Positions 19,544-31,744 of a DNA stretch of 64,000 bases are shown here, in pieces. Position 1 is the stretch's first letter. Every line of letters starts with the position of its first letter. The notes beneath the pieces are model-generated. The model did no database searches, was not told where the DNA came from, and saw only the letters and a list, made by a program, of their open reading frames with translations. The stretch is from assembly GCA_031841125.1 (NCBI GenBank), contig CM063108.1:43174122-43238121 (forward strand), read 5' to 3'. This DNA is from Acanthococcus lagerstroemiae. Taxonomy: Eukaryota > Arthropoda > Insecta > Hemiptera > Eriococcidae. Both the position numbers and the translations under genes were made by a program.

Positions 19544-19950
19544 ACCGAACTTGCATAAATACAAATAGATACTGAATGTCTCCTTTGTACACCTCACCTT
19601 CATCGCTCACACACCTCTTATCTTCATGATTCATCACGGATACATTGAACTAACACGAAATATTAATTCTGTAGCGCGTATACCCATATATTATTTCTTT
19701 TTGTGTAGGTCATTACGTGATTATCATATTAATTTTCGTTAACTTCGACTACTTTTTTGTGTTACATACGTTGCGTTCAAACATACTTTTGGTCGTGCAT
19801 TTTATTACCTTAATTTCTCTAATCCAGAAATGTCCTAATTAATTTTATCGAGCGTTTTTCTTAGGACAACGTACATACATCCTTCCTGATGGTCCAGAAA
19901 CGGAATATTTTAATCTATTTTGTAACGCCCCAGTGTGAAAAACAACTGAG

Positions 19951-20179
19951 GGGTAAAGAATCAAAACTCACATTTGCCATTTTACTTCAAGGGTGCATAT
20001 AGGCAAAATACTGTACACGCGTGCAGGAATATCTTTGCTGCGCCTGTGAATGTGCGATATGTATAACATACTTCACATTCACAGGCGCAGCAAGGATATT
20101 CCTGCAACCGTGTACAATATTTTGCCTATTTGCGCCCTTGAAGTAAAATGGCAAAAATGAGCTTTGATTCTGTACCTTT
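19951..20179. repeat. Fold-back (palindromic) MITE-like element, copy 1
   Basis: The whole 229 bases form one large imperfect palindrome. It begins GGGTAAAGAATCAAAACTCA and ends with the complement, with arms containing CAAAATACTGTACACG, GCAGGAATATCTTTGCTG and CCTGTGAATGTG. A second copy, about 90% similar, lies at 59088-59317. It would form a near-complete hairpin in RNA, which makes it a candidate small-RNA source. Confidence 0.85.
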
Positions 20180-20557
20180 CATACTGTATGGTCCCATGGT
20201 ACAACAGTCTCCCCTATCACATAAAATGAACGAAAATAGTCAATTTACATCACGTTTCCGGAATAGTACCTACATGCCTAACTATATATAGAGAACAAAT
20301 AGCGAACTACGACGATTGTGAATTTTCAGCAAAAGCTGAAGGCGAGGTTTACGAAATACAGAAGTCGTATTTCGTTCTACCTATTTCCTCCCGAAAATTG
20401 CTTACGATAATTTTTCAGTGCCTTTCCTAAAAAAATGCAGAATTACATAAAGTGCATGGCGAGCCGCTGAGAGTTAATTAGGTGCTTTCCGTGCAGATAT
20501 ACATAAGTATTGAAAGAACATTTTCCAAGTTGTGTACCTATCATTATTTGATTACAG

Positions 20558-21109
20558 GTAATTTTTCCATTCGTTGCTCTGTATTTCGGCTTTGTAATCA
20601 TCTACATCAAACTGTTCACGGAGTCAACACATTTATCAAGTTTCATTTCGGATTTGTACACCAATATTATAGCCTCGATTTCAAGGTTCGATCATCAATT
20701 TTGGATTTCTTCGTGCGGAGACCCGACTTGTGACGTAGTCTGCAATCTGGTGGCATTATCGGTTATGACGGTGTTTACTATTACTCTATTAGTTATGCTA
20801 ATCAGTTTATCAGTACACGATGTAACGTCTTTGATAGCACATGGCCAGTCTCGAATATTAGCTGAACAGATAACGTTATTGTATCAAGCGGAAACGTACC
20901 TGTGCGATCGCACTTTATTGAGTTGGATTCCGAAAAAATTAAGAAAATGGATCGAAGAAAACCGAAAGATTTCCGCCTCGGTGATTATTTCCCTTGAAAA
21001 CACCACGGATCCGAGTTTCAAGAAATATTTTCCAGCACTTAGAAGTCAGATCTTAAAAAGGAGATCTCAGTTGGATATTCAAAGAAGGAAGTCTGAACTA
21101 ATGACCTAA
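20558..21109 (+). CDS. TRPA-type ion channel, terminal exon (S5, pore, S6, C-terminus)
   Basis: The exon starts in phase 0 after GATTACAG and runs 183 codons to TAA at 21107-21109. It begins VIFPFVALYFGFVIIYIKLF (S5). A pore-region loop with four cysteines follows (SSCGDPTCDVVCN), then S6 ALSVMTVFTITLLVMLISLS and the post-S6 helix VHDVTSLIAHGQSRILAEQ. The last matches the 'mNLLVGLAVsDiqgL...a.l.rL..Q' segment typical of TRPA channels. A basic, probably cytoplasmic tail follows (SQILKRRSQLDIQRRKSEL). Joined to the exon ending at 464, the S4-S5 linker runs straight into S5. The intervening intron is 20,093 bases, most of it the inserted element. The selectivity-filter sequence is not conserved enough to predict ion preference. 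Confidence 0.8.
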   Translation, partial: VIFPFVALYFGFVIIYIKLFTESTHLSSFISDLYTNIIASISRFDHQFWISSCGDPTCDVVCNLVALSVMTVFTITLLVMLISLSVHDVTSLIAHGQSRILAEQITLLYQAETYLCDRTLLSWIPKKLRKWIEENRKISASVIISLENTTDPSFKKYFPALRSQILKRRSQLDIQRRKSELMT

Positions 21110-21672
21110 TATGTGAAAACAATGTTGGCAGGATATCTGTCTTTTTCCGCCGCAAGCAGGGGTAGCCATACACAGATGGCCACTTTGGTTCTCCATTCAG
21201 ACGGGTGCGGAGTTGGGTAGATGGACAGTAAGAAATTAGATAAACAGACTGACAGGCCAGATAGGTTAGTTGATCTCTCCATGGATAAATTGGAAGGATA
21301 ATACGATGATAGAAAAAAATTAGCAAATACAAATGACATCAGACATCAATCAAATGATGGTTTTGTATTGGCGTATACTGATGATTACACTTTTTCCCTT
21401 GTCTACGAGTTACTATAGGATTTTTCAACTTAGAATAATGTGTTATACAACAAATTAACATAACGTACGCATCAATAGCTAGATATCGACTCTATATTGC
21501 CATCTCTTTTATAAGTATCGAATTTCCCGCACTTTTTTTTTGGCGATACTTCGTTGAAATCTCAACTATTTTACCGCTACAAGATGTAGATGCGAAGTTG
21601 AAAGCAAAAACATAGATGTAACTAAGTTTTAATTAAATATTCGAGTTAACGAATTGAATTTATTTCATGCGC
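21110..21672. other. Convergent 3' region between two genes
   Basis: This is the 3' UTR region of the TRPA gene. No clear AATAAA follows the stop on the plus strand within 500 bases. The frames here (21039-21339, minus) have no domain. Confidence 0.45.
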
Positions 21673-21904
21673 TCAGCGCAACCATTGATGTAAAAAGAGA
21701 CACCATTTGAGGGACTTGGAACCGAATATGGTCCTCTGTAGTCTTGCGCTTCGGTTTAAATAAACGCGTCTATTTTCTGGATTTTCTTCGATTTCTTTAA
21801 TTTTTTTATATTTTTCAATGAACTCTATTCCGAGGAACGGTCTACAAATTGAAATAATTGAAGTACCTATTGCTGTCAGGATGGCGCCGAAGTTCGCAAT
21901 GAAA
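21673..21904 (-). CDS. Possible terminal exon of a minus-strand gene, small membrane-type protein
   Basis: The frame encodes one hydrophobic stretch (FIANFGAILTAIGTSIISIC), then a charged segment (EFIEKYKKIKEIEENPENRR), and ends at TGA (21673-21675). AATAAA lies only nine bases downstream on the minus strand (21659-21664). An acceptor-like TTTATAG precedes 21904, and the frame is also open upstream to about 21972. No family is recognised. The poly(A) signal and non-random protein character support a real exon, but earlier exons were not found. It faces the TRPA gene tail to tail. Confidence 0.35.
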
Positions 21905-22299
21905 CTATAAATATTTGACGTTTTAGCTGGCTCTCTTGCTTGCTTGTTGTTTGTGACAGCCAATTTACACACACATCAATTTAATTTCTTTTATGTGTTT
22001 ATCTCCGTACAATTCTGGGGGGGGGGGAATAAGAACAGAATAACCAATGCGTTAATAGATCTGCACATGCAAAGGGGAATAATTTTCAGACATGTCAATA
22101 TACAATGGATTACATACTACCCCTATTCCCTTTTCCTCATACCTTCCTATTGTGTTATTTGCGCGCAACAAATTGGGAATCTACCTGAATATGCATACTA
22201 TGTATGATGAATAGAAAACTGACATTTTTCATTTGCCACGATAGCATTAGAGAACAATCTTAAACAGAGAATAAACCATTGGACATTTTACGAACACTT

Positions 22300-22640
22300 C
22301 ATTTTATAAATTTTATTGCAATAACTGGGTACAAAAGTACCACTGCAGGTGTCCTAGGAGAGCTGCTGCAGCTGCGCTGCGGACCCCCCAGCAGGGCTTC
22401 CCTGTCGTCACCACCTGCCTGCGTCGATACACGTACCAAGACGAGGAGGTGAGGGGTGAACGAAACGGCAGCGTGTCCGGCAGTGAGGGATCTGAATTCC
22501 AGGCGAGTGCTCAGGGGGCGTGGACCTCGGTCAGTAGGGAACCCCCAGGACGCGCGCACCGGTAGGGGCACGGAGAAATTGAGGCTCGGGCTCGGCCTCA
22601 AAACGTCCCTCCGGCCACTAATGCGATACTCGAAAGGGTA
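22300..22640. other. GC-rich block of unknown origin
   Basis: About 340 bases are sharply richer in G+C than their surroundings, with open frames on both strands (22299-22601 minus, 22456-22641 plus) that show no domain. The sharp composition edges suggest an inserted repeat fragment or CpG-rich remnant. Confidence 0.4.
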
Positions 22641-24039
22641 GTTTCCGGGGCTTGGGGTGTGGTGTCACAGGGGCCACTTTTGCATGCGTGCATCGCCATA
22701 ATTATATGTACATCTCACCACACCACCACTGCTGGTGCAGTTCTTTTTGACTGGTTCAATTCATCAAACCTCGAATACTGTAAGCCTGATAAACTCTATT
22801 TTTAGAAACGAAAACAAGGGGTGGGAGCAACCTACCCCCAAGCCTCCGCTGGGGCTGGGAAATTTTAGTAAATGGATCAAAAGTTGGGAAAATCATACAA
22901 GTCAAACGTTTTTTTTTGTTCTTTGCTAATATAAATAAAGTATGATACCTGGGAATTTTGACTCGAGTCAGTTGGGAATTTAACAATTTTTGCCCCTCCA
23001 GAAAAAACTCTTCGCTATCTCCCTGTCTATTCTAATTAGGCTGGTTACTGCCCTGTTGGTCAACAAAATACATATGTGTACCTACTCGTATATTTCTGAA
23101 ATACAAGGACATATGACCCAAATGTGACGAATAGATACGTATATTCAAAATTGGTTGTATGTCAGGGCATCTCCTTGGTTGACACGAATTCGCGTTTCTT
23201 TTCAGTTTTTTTCTCTCTAGGTCATAGACTTTCCAGAAGATGTGGGTTCTCAGTTACCTTTTGATTAGGTAGTTGTGTATCGATATCTAAGGCATAAACG
23301 CAGGCAGGCGACCTAGAATCGGGAGCTGACAAGTATTAAAATAAAGCATTTAAAAATTCTGTCTCCTATAATTTTTCAATTTGCTAAGGGGACCTCTAGA
23401 AGATTTGGAGGCTAAGCCCTCCGAAGCCCTCTCCTAGTTGCACGTATAACCTAAGGACAATTTTATAATATGCTCATTTCCATCGTTTTTCAAGAATCAC
23501 AAAATAAGATGATTTTTGATATAAGTATATAAACTATATTATTTTGTTTTTGGCTCATTTTACTGGTGAATAATCATCATTATGATAACAAATATTTTTG
23601 TAGGATTGGTAATTTTCCAGGAAGGGGATGTGTTTTCAAATTTGGCATTTTTCATGGACATGTATAACCAATTAGCAAGCAACTAGAGTTTTTATTTATA
23701 TTTCCTTAGTGGGGGTCCTAGAGGAGAATTATTTACGGAAAATATTGGGGGAAAAGTGTCCTAAAATAAAAAATTCAATCCAGAAAAAAAAATTATATCT
23801 GAGTCTTAAAGGATAAATATTGTAGTCTGATTTCTTCATCACTTTTAGACCATATTTTTCAAGGTTTTTTCGCAAATTACATCGTATGTCTTTCAAAATA
23901 CGGTAAGCCAAGTCTTCAACATTTTTCCAAAATTATATTTTTTGCTCTAACAAATGCAGCTGAGCTCTTATCACTAGGTTAAATTGGTGGGACATGAGGG
24001 GGTATCCTGTTCACTGAAAGAAGAACTGATTTAGAAAAT
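22641..24039. other. Non-coding, repeat-derived
   Basis: No gene is seen. The part at 22800-22990 contains phrases (AGCAACCTACCCCC, CAGTTGGGAATTT) that match, inverted, the MITE family found complete at 48425 and 53155. Confidence 0.5.
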
Positions 24040-24440
24040 ATTTTAAATAGAATAGAGGAAATTTTGAGTTAGAATATTGTATGAAAATATTTAAAAAAAA
24101 ATAAAACTAAAGTGATGGTATGTAATCGATGTGAACATAATAGCTTAAAATAAAAATATTTTTCAGGGAAAAATTGAGAAAGTAAGCGAATCTTGCTATA
24201 TCAGGAGTAAAATAACAAAAGGTGGAAGGTGTAAAAGGGATATTAGTGGTAGAATAGCCCAAGCTACATTCGAATTTTATCGAAAAAGTAATTTATTCAA
24301 GTTAAAAACAAATCTGGAAATCAAAAAATGATTTTTGAAAACTTATGTTTGGGATGTAGCGTTGTATGGATATGAAATTTGGACCTTAGGAAAACCAGAG
24401 AAGAGAAGGATTGAAGCTTTTGAAATGTGATAAATTGACG
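24040..24440 (+). pseudogene. Non-LTR retrotransposon reverse transcriptase C-terminal fragment, decayed
   Basis: With stops and small shifts, the plus strand reads KTKVMVCNR, then ITKGGRCKRDISGRIAQATF, then LKTYVWDVALYGYEIWTLGK and PEKRRIEAFEM. This is the familiar 'yLGs.it.dGrc..eI..RIa.Ak..F......lfvWsvaLYG.EtWt......rieAfEMWc' region at the end of LINE reverse transcriptases. The rest of the element is missing, as in a 5'-truncated copy. Confidence 0.75.
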
Positions 24441-24942
24441 GATAAGGTAAGAAATGAGGAAATACGTAACAGAGCAGCAGGTATGGAACAGTTCCGTAGC
24501 CATGGGGGAAAGCTGGGGCTGAGCCCCCTCTAAAGGTATCTTGAGTCTCCCTAGGCAAAGATACCACCATTTAAAAAAAAATCATCATTACACTAAACAA
24601 GAAAGAAAGAAGGGATAAAGAGAATTAATATCACAGAAACATTTTAAAATTTAGAACAAAAACTTGATTAACTAATTTGGGACGCTTGGATTGGGAATGG
24701 GACTTGTATGTAATGACCCCAGTACACTCTCGCTAAATTACCCGAGCCTGTTTAGACAACGAGCCGAGACACCCATTGAAATAAAACATAAAACCCATGT
24801 AGGTACTAGGTACACTTTTCTCTTCGCCTGTAAAAAAATGCCGGCCTTGGCCCCCTGGAAGGTTCATAGAGCCCCACCCACACATATACTCTTGGGGCTG
24901 ATTTGGAATTGTTTGAAGATGAGGAATCATGATAAACTAATA

Positions 24943-24955
24943 GGGTATAACTTGA
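24943..24955 (+). repeat. Left target-site duplication of the SINE
   Basis: GGGTATAACTTGA occurs here and again exactly at 25172-25184. Confidence 0.85.
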
Positions 24956-25171
24956 TGGGTCTGGTTGGCTGAGAGGATAGCGCGTTATTCTCGGAATCCG
25001 GAGATCCCGGGTTCAAGCTCACGTAGCAACTCGTCAGATTTCGACCTAGGCCGGGTTTTCGGCCAGAAGGGAAGAGGGCGCAGACAGCCCCAACAGCCTT
25101 TCTGACGTCTCTGAAGTAATGCTCAAAAGGGCCGATTCCAGGGCTTGGGTTGAGACCAAATTAGAAAAAGT
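24956..25171 (+). mobile_element. tRNA-derived SINE with 13-bp target duplications
   Basis: The head resembles a tRNA gene. It has an A-box-like TGGCTGAGAGGATAGCGCG near 24967 and a B-box GGTTCAAGCTC near 25012, at pol III spacing, then a non-tRNA body ending in an A-rich stretch (AAATTAGAAAAAGT). The 216-bp unit is flanked by perfect 13-base direct repeats, so it is a complete and fairly recent insertion. The acceptor-stem pairing is not preserved well enough for a tRNA gene. Confidence 0.85.
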
Positions 25172-25378
25172 GGGTATAACTTGAGGCACCCAGTAATAAT
25201 ATCACTCCAGCTAGAAGGAAGGGAGCGGAAGGAAAGAATTGAGTAGGGCGGCAAAGATTCCAGTATGTTCAACAGATAATCGAGGATATGAAATGTAAGA
25301 GTTATTTGGAAATGAAAGAACTCGCACAAGATAGGGAGAAATGGGGCACTGCATCAAACCGGTCGTAAGACTGATAAC

Positions 25379-25977
25379 TAGAGATCGGATTTTTATGATT
25401 TGTCTTGTTTTCCTACATTGGAGAAGATCGCGCATATCGTGTAGATCTTTGCGAATCATAACATTCTGAGTAAAATGAGCGCAATTTGATAGTGCATATT
25501 TTGGGTATAAATGCATGTTTTTGCATATTTTGGACGTTTTAAGCGCATATTCGTCATATTTTGACCTTTTTTTTTTCATTTTTCAATCATATTTTGGAAA
25601 TTTTGGCCAACATTTTCTTTTTACTGAACATGGCAAACCTGAAAAAAGCAAGAAATTCTGGAAAAAAAAATCCATACTGATACATCGAAAGTACTACAAT
25701 TTAAATCTGAAAATCAATACGAAAGTGACTGATTTCAGAACGCAATAAAATCGAAAACATTTAACCTCTTTCTTTTCATTTATTTAATTTTCTGCACACT
25801 TCTGTTTTAAAAAATGACCTTCAAATTAAAAAATCCTTTCAAAAGATACCCATATCAATGTTGCATAAAAGTACATGTTTGCTAGATAAGTGCATGTTTT
25901 GTCATATTTTGACGAAAATAAATGTATGTTTCATGCGCATTAAACAATTTTTTAAGTACATGAAAATCCGAGCTCTA
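25379..25977. mobile_element. hAT-type MITE, 599 bp, with 8-bp target duplication
   Basis: Terminal inverted repeats TAGAGATCGGATTTTTATG (left) and CATGAAAATCCGAGCTCTA (right) are flanked by the perfect 8-base duplication CTGATAAC (25371-25378 and 25978-25985), the hAT hallmark. The inside repeats GCATATTTTGG- and GCATGTTTT-like words and encodes no transposase. Confidence 0.85.
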
Positions 25978-25985
25978 CTGATAAC

Positions 25986-27197
25986 CTTTTTATCATCATC
26001 ATTATCATCATCATTGTATCATACTAAACATGTTCTGGTTTTCTTTTGAATTTGTAGAAAGATTTATAGTCATTACTACGTGGAATGTAAGGAGCAAAAT
26101 GTGGATTTACGTAGGTATTTTCTTTTGACTAATGCTTTGGAAAAAAGGTTCTCTCAAACAGCTTTGAACTTTTTACTTTACTTACTTTGAGCACTCACAC
26201 ACATCTACCTTGGTCTTTTTTGTTATCAGTGGGATCACGATTAGGCTCCTCTACACTCGTTATCCCTCGAAATTGGAGGGCGATAATATTGAACTCACTT
26301 AAACCAACTCACTTTAGCCAATTCACTTAAGCCCACGGTCTAGGGCAGCTTTATAAAAATCCAACAATCATAGCCCCCCCCCCAACAAAAAAACTATAAA
26401 AAATATATTTTTCTCTCTGTAATACTTTTCCTCTGTAAGAATAGGAAAAAAAAGCACAACATTACAAACTATAATAGCGATACTTGTATAGTTTTACATT
26501 TTTCATTTAGGGGAGCTAATTTTGAAACTGGGGGGCTTGCCCCCCTAGCCCCCTCTATTTCCGCCCGTGTCTCTATTCTCTAATCTTATTTCAAAATCAT
26601 CAATCATTTCATGCACAGCCATATTCATCGCAAATATTTATAGGAAATAGAGGACAGGAACATTACACAAGACGCACCTTCACTCCATATGATATAAATA
26701 CAACACTTCCCTTATCGCGGTTCTACTGCCAGATCTGCCAACCTGCCATCCTTCTCGATTCTTCTGTATTATCATCTTTCCTCCTTTCGTGTTTTTTCTT
26801 CTTTTTTTCTGCGCGGTAACCCTGTCACTACGCTGTGCTTATAAAAATAAAGTGTATGTGTATATGTGGGGCATGTGTGTCTGGATGTGACTAATACACA
26901 GATATCTGTGGACTAATACTGATCATGTGTTTGTCTTCAGTTTTCACTATTACTATTAGTGTCCGTTTTCATAGTCTTTTTCGGAAAAAGTTATTATGTG
27001 ATGTCTTACGTTAATTATATTTGATCAAAAACAAACACTCAGAATTTGAGGAAAATACTCAAATAGCGTAGCAAGTACCTAATTAAAGTATTTTCGTCAC
27101 ATGTAAAAAAATACCCATTTGTATCTAAAAATATACGCCTCGGTATTCCTGTCCTGAATAAATACATGGATGTGTAAAAAATTACACACCTCGGTAC
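25986..27197. other. Non-coding
   Basis: No gene is seen. There is a short (ATC)n tract at 25992-26015 and C- and T-rich tracts (26370-26385, 26790-26815). Confidence 0.5.
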
Positions 27198-27203
27198 ATC
27201 GAC

Positions 27204-27877
27204 GGTTCTGCGGAAAAAGGGCCAAACTCAGTTTTTTCCTCGAGGGCCAATCTTTATTACGGATCTAAGTAAAGAAGTCTAAAGGACCAATCTCTATAGG
27301 GCCAAACTCAAAGATGAACGTGAAAAAGGGCCAATCTCCTATTATTGTCAGGAAAAATAATGTTAAAGACCAAACTGTGATTGATGCCTTTTTAGCGACG
27401 AGTTAATGAGCCAAATCCGCAAATATTACAGATCATGAGAAGATTCTTTTCTGTGGTTAATGCAACACTGTACGAGTGCAGCAATATTATAATTCACCCT
27501 TATCAAAGATCCGTTTCGAGCTTTAAATTGTTCAATTGAGGATAAACTACACAAATGAAGTAGATTGGCCCTTTTGTGCTCACGTCATCTATCATTTAGA
27601 AGGGCCAAACCTAGATTGGCCCTACTGATCTTCTGGCGCCTTCTGAAGCAGCGAGGAACTATTAGGGCCAATCTCTTCCATTTTCTTGTTTTCTTCTATT
27701 CATTGGCTTCCACAATGTGTAATTTCTCAATTTTTTGTACCAAATGATAGCCAATGAAATTCTCTACAACATAGAGTACTTTATTTTCTTGAAAACACTA
27801 TATTTCTATCGCTCAAGTAGGTATAAAGTTTGAACTTCCGCTACAAACGTCGAGTTTGGCCCTTTTTCCGCAGAACC
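27204..27877. mobile_element. 674-bp inverted-repeat element of GGGCCAA motifs with 6-bp target duplication
   Basis: The left end GGTTCTGCGGAAAAAGGGCC(AAACTC) is mirrored at the right end. The perfect direct repeat ATCGAC flanks both sides (27198-27203 and 27878-27883). The inside contains many spaced GGGCCAATCT/GGGCCAAACT motifs, including near 27238, 27268, 27299, 27328, 27566, 27602, 27615 and 27664. It encodes no protein. The design (TIR plus regularly scattered GGCCAA words) is like the element at 18532-19543. Confidence 0.85.
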
Positions 27878-27883
27878 ATCGAC

Positions 27884-30800
27884 ATAGTCCAGGGGTAAAT
27901 CGTACCGTTTGAAGGCTTTTGCGCGAACTTCAACAGTGCCTACACTTCTCGAGCTAACAATTTCGTTTTTGCGGTAAAGGATGCGTAAAAGTCTATGATA
28001 CGTGTTAGCAGAACAAAACACTCAAAAAATTAATCTACAAACCACCCAGTTTAAAAACAGTGAAAAGTTATATGGTCTGGATAACCTTTCCCTACATGTT
28101 TATGAATTTATCGTCTGTATCGCGTTTTCATAGGAATGAAAAGAAGCGTGTTAAATTGGAAAGTTTATCACAACCAACGAGGAGTATGGGTGCATCAGAC
28201 TAAATAAAAAACGCAGCATCAAGCGGACATAAATGAACTCGAACATTTCGTTTGAAGAAAATCAAATCGAGTCTTTCAAGTGAATGTAAAAAGTACCTAT
28301 TTACATGGTATCACGAGTTCAGGATTAAGACAGTATAATTACTGTATTTTAGCATTACCCGTGACCTATTGCTAGCAGGAAGGTTCGAGAGTCAGTATCG
28401 GTGCTATTGAGCGTTGAAAAGTGAGGCCGACCATCTTGTCTATGGGATGATGAAAAGCAAGAAATAACGTGTAGGTCAATTGGCTAACGATATCAAGCAA
28501 ACTTGTAATAGCTTCGCCGAGATTTTCATCTGATAATGCAACGTGTAGGGTTAGAAATCGGCGAAACTAATGCAAAAGGTGTTTATGACCCATTCCCTTT
28601 TGACAGAGGCACAGAAAAGGAGGAGAAAAGATACAAGAGAAAGCAAGACTCATTCCGAGAAGAAGAAACATTTTCCGTCTTGTAAATGTGTGTGTGTGTT
28701 GTTTTTTTTTAAATTTCTATGGGGAATGTTGAAAGAGGGGATTGGGAGTAAGGAGGCGAAGGGAAAGGGGAAAGGTACTTCCAAGAGATAGCAGGACATA
28801 TCAAGAATAAGACAAAGTTTCCAGATTTATTTATTTATTTATTTTTGTAACTGCACATTTTTGGAGAATCCATAGGGGAAAGTTCATTTGTCTCTTTTGC
28901 TAGCTGTCATCATTCACGCGACGCATTTTTTCGAACGAGATTACCAATCTGCATTTAAGTAACTTTTTACACTTTACGAAACATCATACGGCATAAAATG
29001 ATGCACTTTTTGTTAATTTTTCAGTAAAATCTTTGGCAACCCTAGACGACCTTTGAAGTATTTTCCCCTTTAAAACCTTTCAAAAAATATTATATTTACC
29101 TTATACAGAACCAATGGGGGGGGGGGGGCCTCCATGTATTTCAGATGAGAAACCTTACTACTCATAATGAGAGTACAATAAGTTTCAGTAAAATTTTCTG
29201 CGTTACATTTTTCAGTCTCTTATTATTTTTACCTACGAGTATACAGAACAAATAGATGAGAGAACCTTCAAAAAAATCGCTATTTTTTCTCCACGCATGT
29301 TTCAGTACTACTCACAGTAAGAGATCGATAAGTTTTCAGTACAAAATTCCCAAAGTTACATTTTGAAGCCAGCAAGCAGGTCGCGGATCCAGGAACCAAA
29401 GTGGGAGGAGGGGGAAGAGGGGGAATGCAGAATGAGTGAAAATTGAATACATTTTTATTCCTTCAGTTTTTTGATAATTTTTGTACCCTCAGGTCGGTAA
29501 TATTTAAAAGGTGCAACTCCAAAACAAAAAAAAGAACTGTAAGTGGAGCCATTGACTTTCCATGTATAGTAAGCTGATCTGTCTTCTTATCTTCTTATAA
29601 TTACGAAATCGTAGAACTAGAGGGGCCACAACTGTCTGAATAGATAGGCGAGAAATAATTCGGGTTTTGTCTTCCTCAAGGAACGGTAATTGGACGAGCA
29701 CTCTTTCAGACTTGCTAAAACTCTTCAATAGTCATTTAAAACATTTTTAGATTCTCCCAAATTTGTTAAAGAGTCAGTAAAACCGTTGAAAAATTGCTTA
29801 CGACTTTCGATGACTCCTTTTCATACTTGAATGAGGTTTTTAAAGGCATGACAAGATGTTTCCAGACGCTTCTATACTTGCTCAAGTCTCTTTTTGGAAA
29901 ATGCTTCACATTCATCACAACATCATTCAATGGCGGTGATTCTGAGAAACTTGAGGTGGATTTGCCCCACCCAATGGCTACGAAGGACATTTTTAGCATT
30001 TTAAACAAAAAATTGAGTATTTTTTTGGCTAGGATTTAATCGCACGTTAAAATAGATCATATGAACGATAACAGAGCAGGTCTAACGATAGAGAAAAAAA
30101 AACTCTGTGACAAAGTGTAATGAACGATGAAACGGAGTAATCCGCGATAAAAAGGAGTAATGCAAAAAAATATTAGTCACGTTGAAAAATGTTAATGAAC
30201 TATTAAAAATGCACATTAGCTATAAGTGGTGCATGTTACAGAAATTTAAAAGTAAACATTACAAAATATTGCTGTCACATCACCTTAGGTATTGCACGTT
30301 GAGTCAGAAAGAAAACTTTAGTTAAATACTGAAATGCTATCCCTGAAAAACGGTGTCTTCATTGGAAAATGAGCGCCTTCTTCGACTTGGCAGGCCAGCC
30401 CCTCTATTTTTTTTGACCCAGGGGGTGCGCGGTATGCTTACAATTTTCAGTCTAATTTGGAGACCGAGGACATGCTTGCAGAGCAGGCACTTCTGGAAAT
30501 ATGGAGTATTATTCTACATTGAAAAATATTTTATCAATGTGTTAGTGCAAGTTATGTCGAGAAATGTATTTTCATGGGAGTGACACAGATTATCCTATCG
30601 TTTAAGCAACTCGTCAATTATCGTTCGTTCGTAATTATTTTGTTTGCAACATGTAACGGGCAAAATTTCATTTTACTATCTTTCGGACCACCTATTTTAG
30701 CGTTCTGTATCCTATCGTTCAATCGAATTTTTTTATCGTAAAATTCAAGTTTTTCCTATTTTTTTAAATCCAAAAATCTTAATTTCTGAAAAAAATGGTC

Positions 30801-30950
30801 CTTTGGATACATAACATTTTGTGACCCTGCCCCCCCCCCCGGTGAAACAAGCGATCATCTTAGTTAATACAATTCGATTTCTCTCCCTCGAGAAGTGAAG
30901 GGATGCAGTTTCGTCCTTCAAACTTTCTGAAACATCAGTTGTCATTTAAA
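27884..30950. other. Non-coding, no gene recognised
   Basis: Only short frames without domains are present. There are a G13 tract (about 29116), a TTTA microsatellite (28825-28845) and the start of the degenerate AGACTC/TTTCAG repeat field from about 29700. Confidence 0.5.
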
Positions 30951-31424
30951 ACGTTCTTAGACACCTCCCAGAGACATTTTAAAATTCAGTACAACATTCA
31001 AAATTCGTTTTCGATGATTCTTTCAGTCTTGTTTAGACTTCATTGAGGTTCTTCAAACCTAGGCCGAGATCCATATTGGTTTCAGTCTCTTTTTGGAAAA
31101 TGTTTATATTCATCACAGTACCATTCGATTTCTCCTTTTCTGAGAATGGAGAGACTGGATGAGCAATCCCTCAAACTAGCTAAACCTCTTCAATAGCCAT
31201 CTAGAAAGTTTTTAAGAGTCTTCTAGACTTATTTAAGACTAAAGAAAACTATTCAAAACTCGTTCACGATTATTTTAGACTCTCTAAGACTTGATTGAAG
31301 CTTTTCATACCATTCGGGTTTTCTCTTTCGAGGAATAGAAGAATAGAATGAACAGTCCTTCACACTAGTTGAAATTTTTCAGTCATCTGTAACATTATTA
31401 CTCTCTGTCTTGTTTAGACTAAGT

Positions 31425-31533
31425 CAGTGGCACCGCCGGGGGGAGTCCAGGGATCTAGACCCTTTTGCGATTTCGTCAAATAGTGGTTTTTCTAATTTTC
31501 GCCCCCTCGAAAAATAGGCTGGCTACCCCATTG
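31425..31533. mobile_element. Short hAT-type MITE, 109 bp
   Basis: It begins CAGTGGCACCG, ends CTACCCCATTG, and is flanked by the perfect 8-base duplication GACTAAGT (31417-31424 and 31534-31541). CAGTGG termini with 8-bp duplications are typical of hAT. No coding capacity. Confidence 0.85.
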
Positions 31534-31744
31534 GACTAAGTAAACCAGTTCAAACGTGTTTATAACTCTTTTCGATTTCTTTAGACTTGATGCTTTTCAG
31601 TACATAGGTAGTCAAAACTTTTTAACACCCTTCCATACTGGTTTCAGTCACTTTTTGGAAAATGTTTGTTGTTAATCACAATGCTGTTCGATTTCTCTTA
31701 TTTGTAGAAAGGAAATGCGATGTAAGAAATCCCTCAGCAGTCAT

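Noticed and set aside
24956..25030. tRNA gene
   Set aside because: Pol III boxes are present but the cloverleaf stems do not pair well, and 13-bp duplications show it is a SINE.
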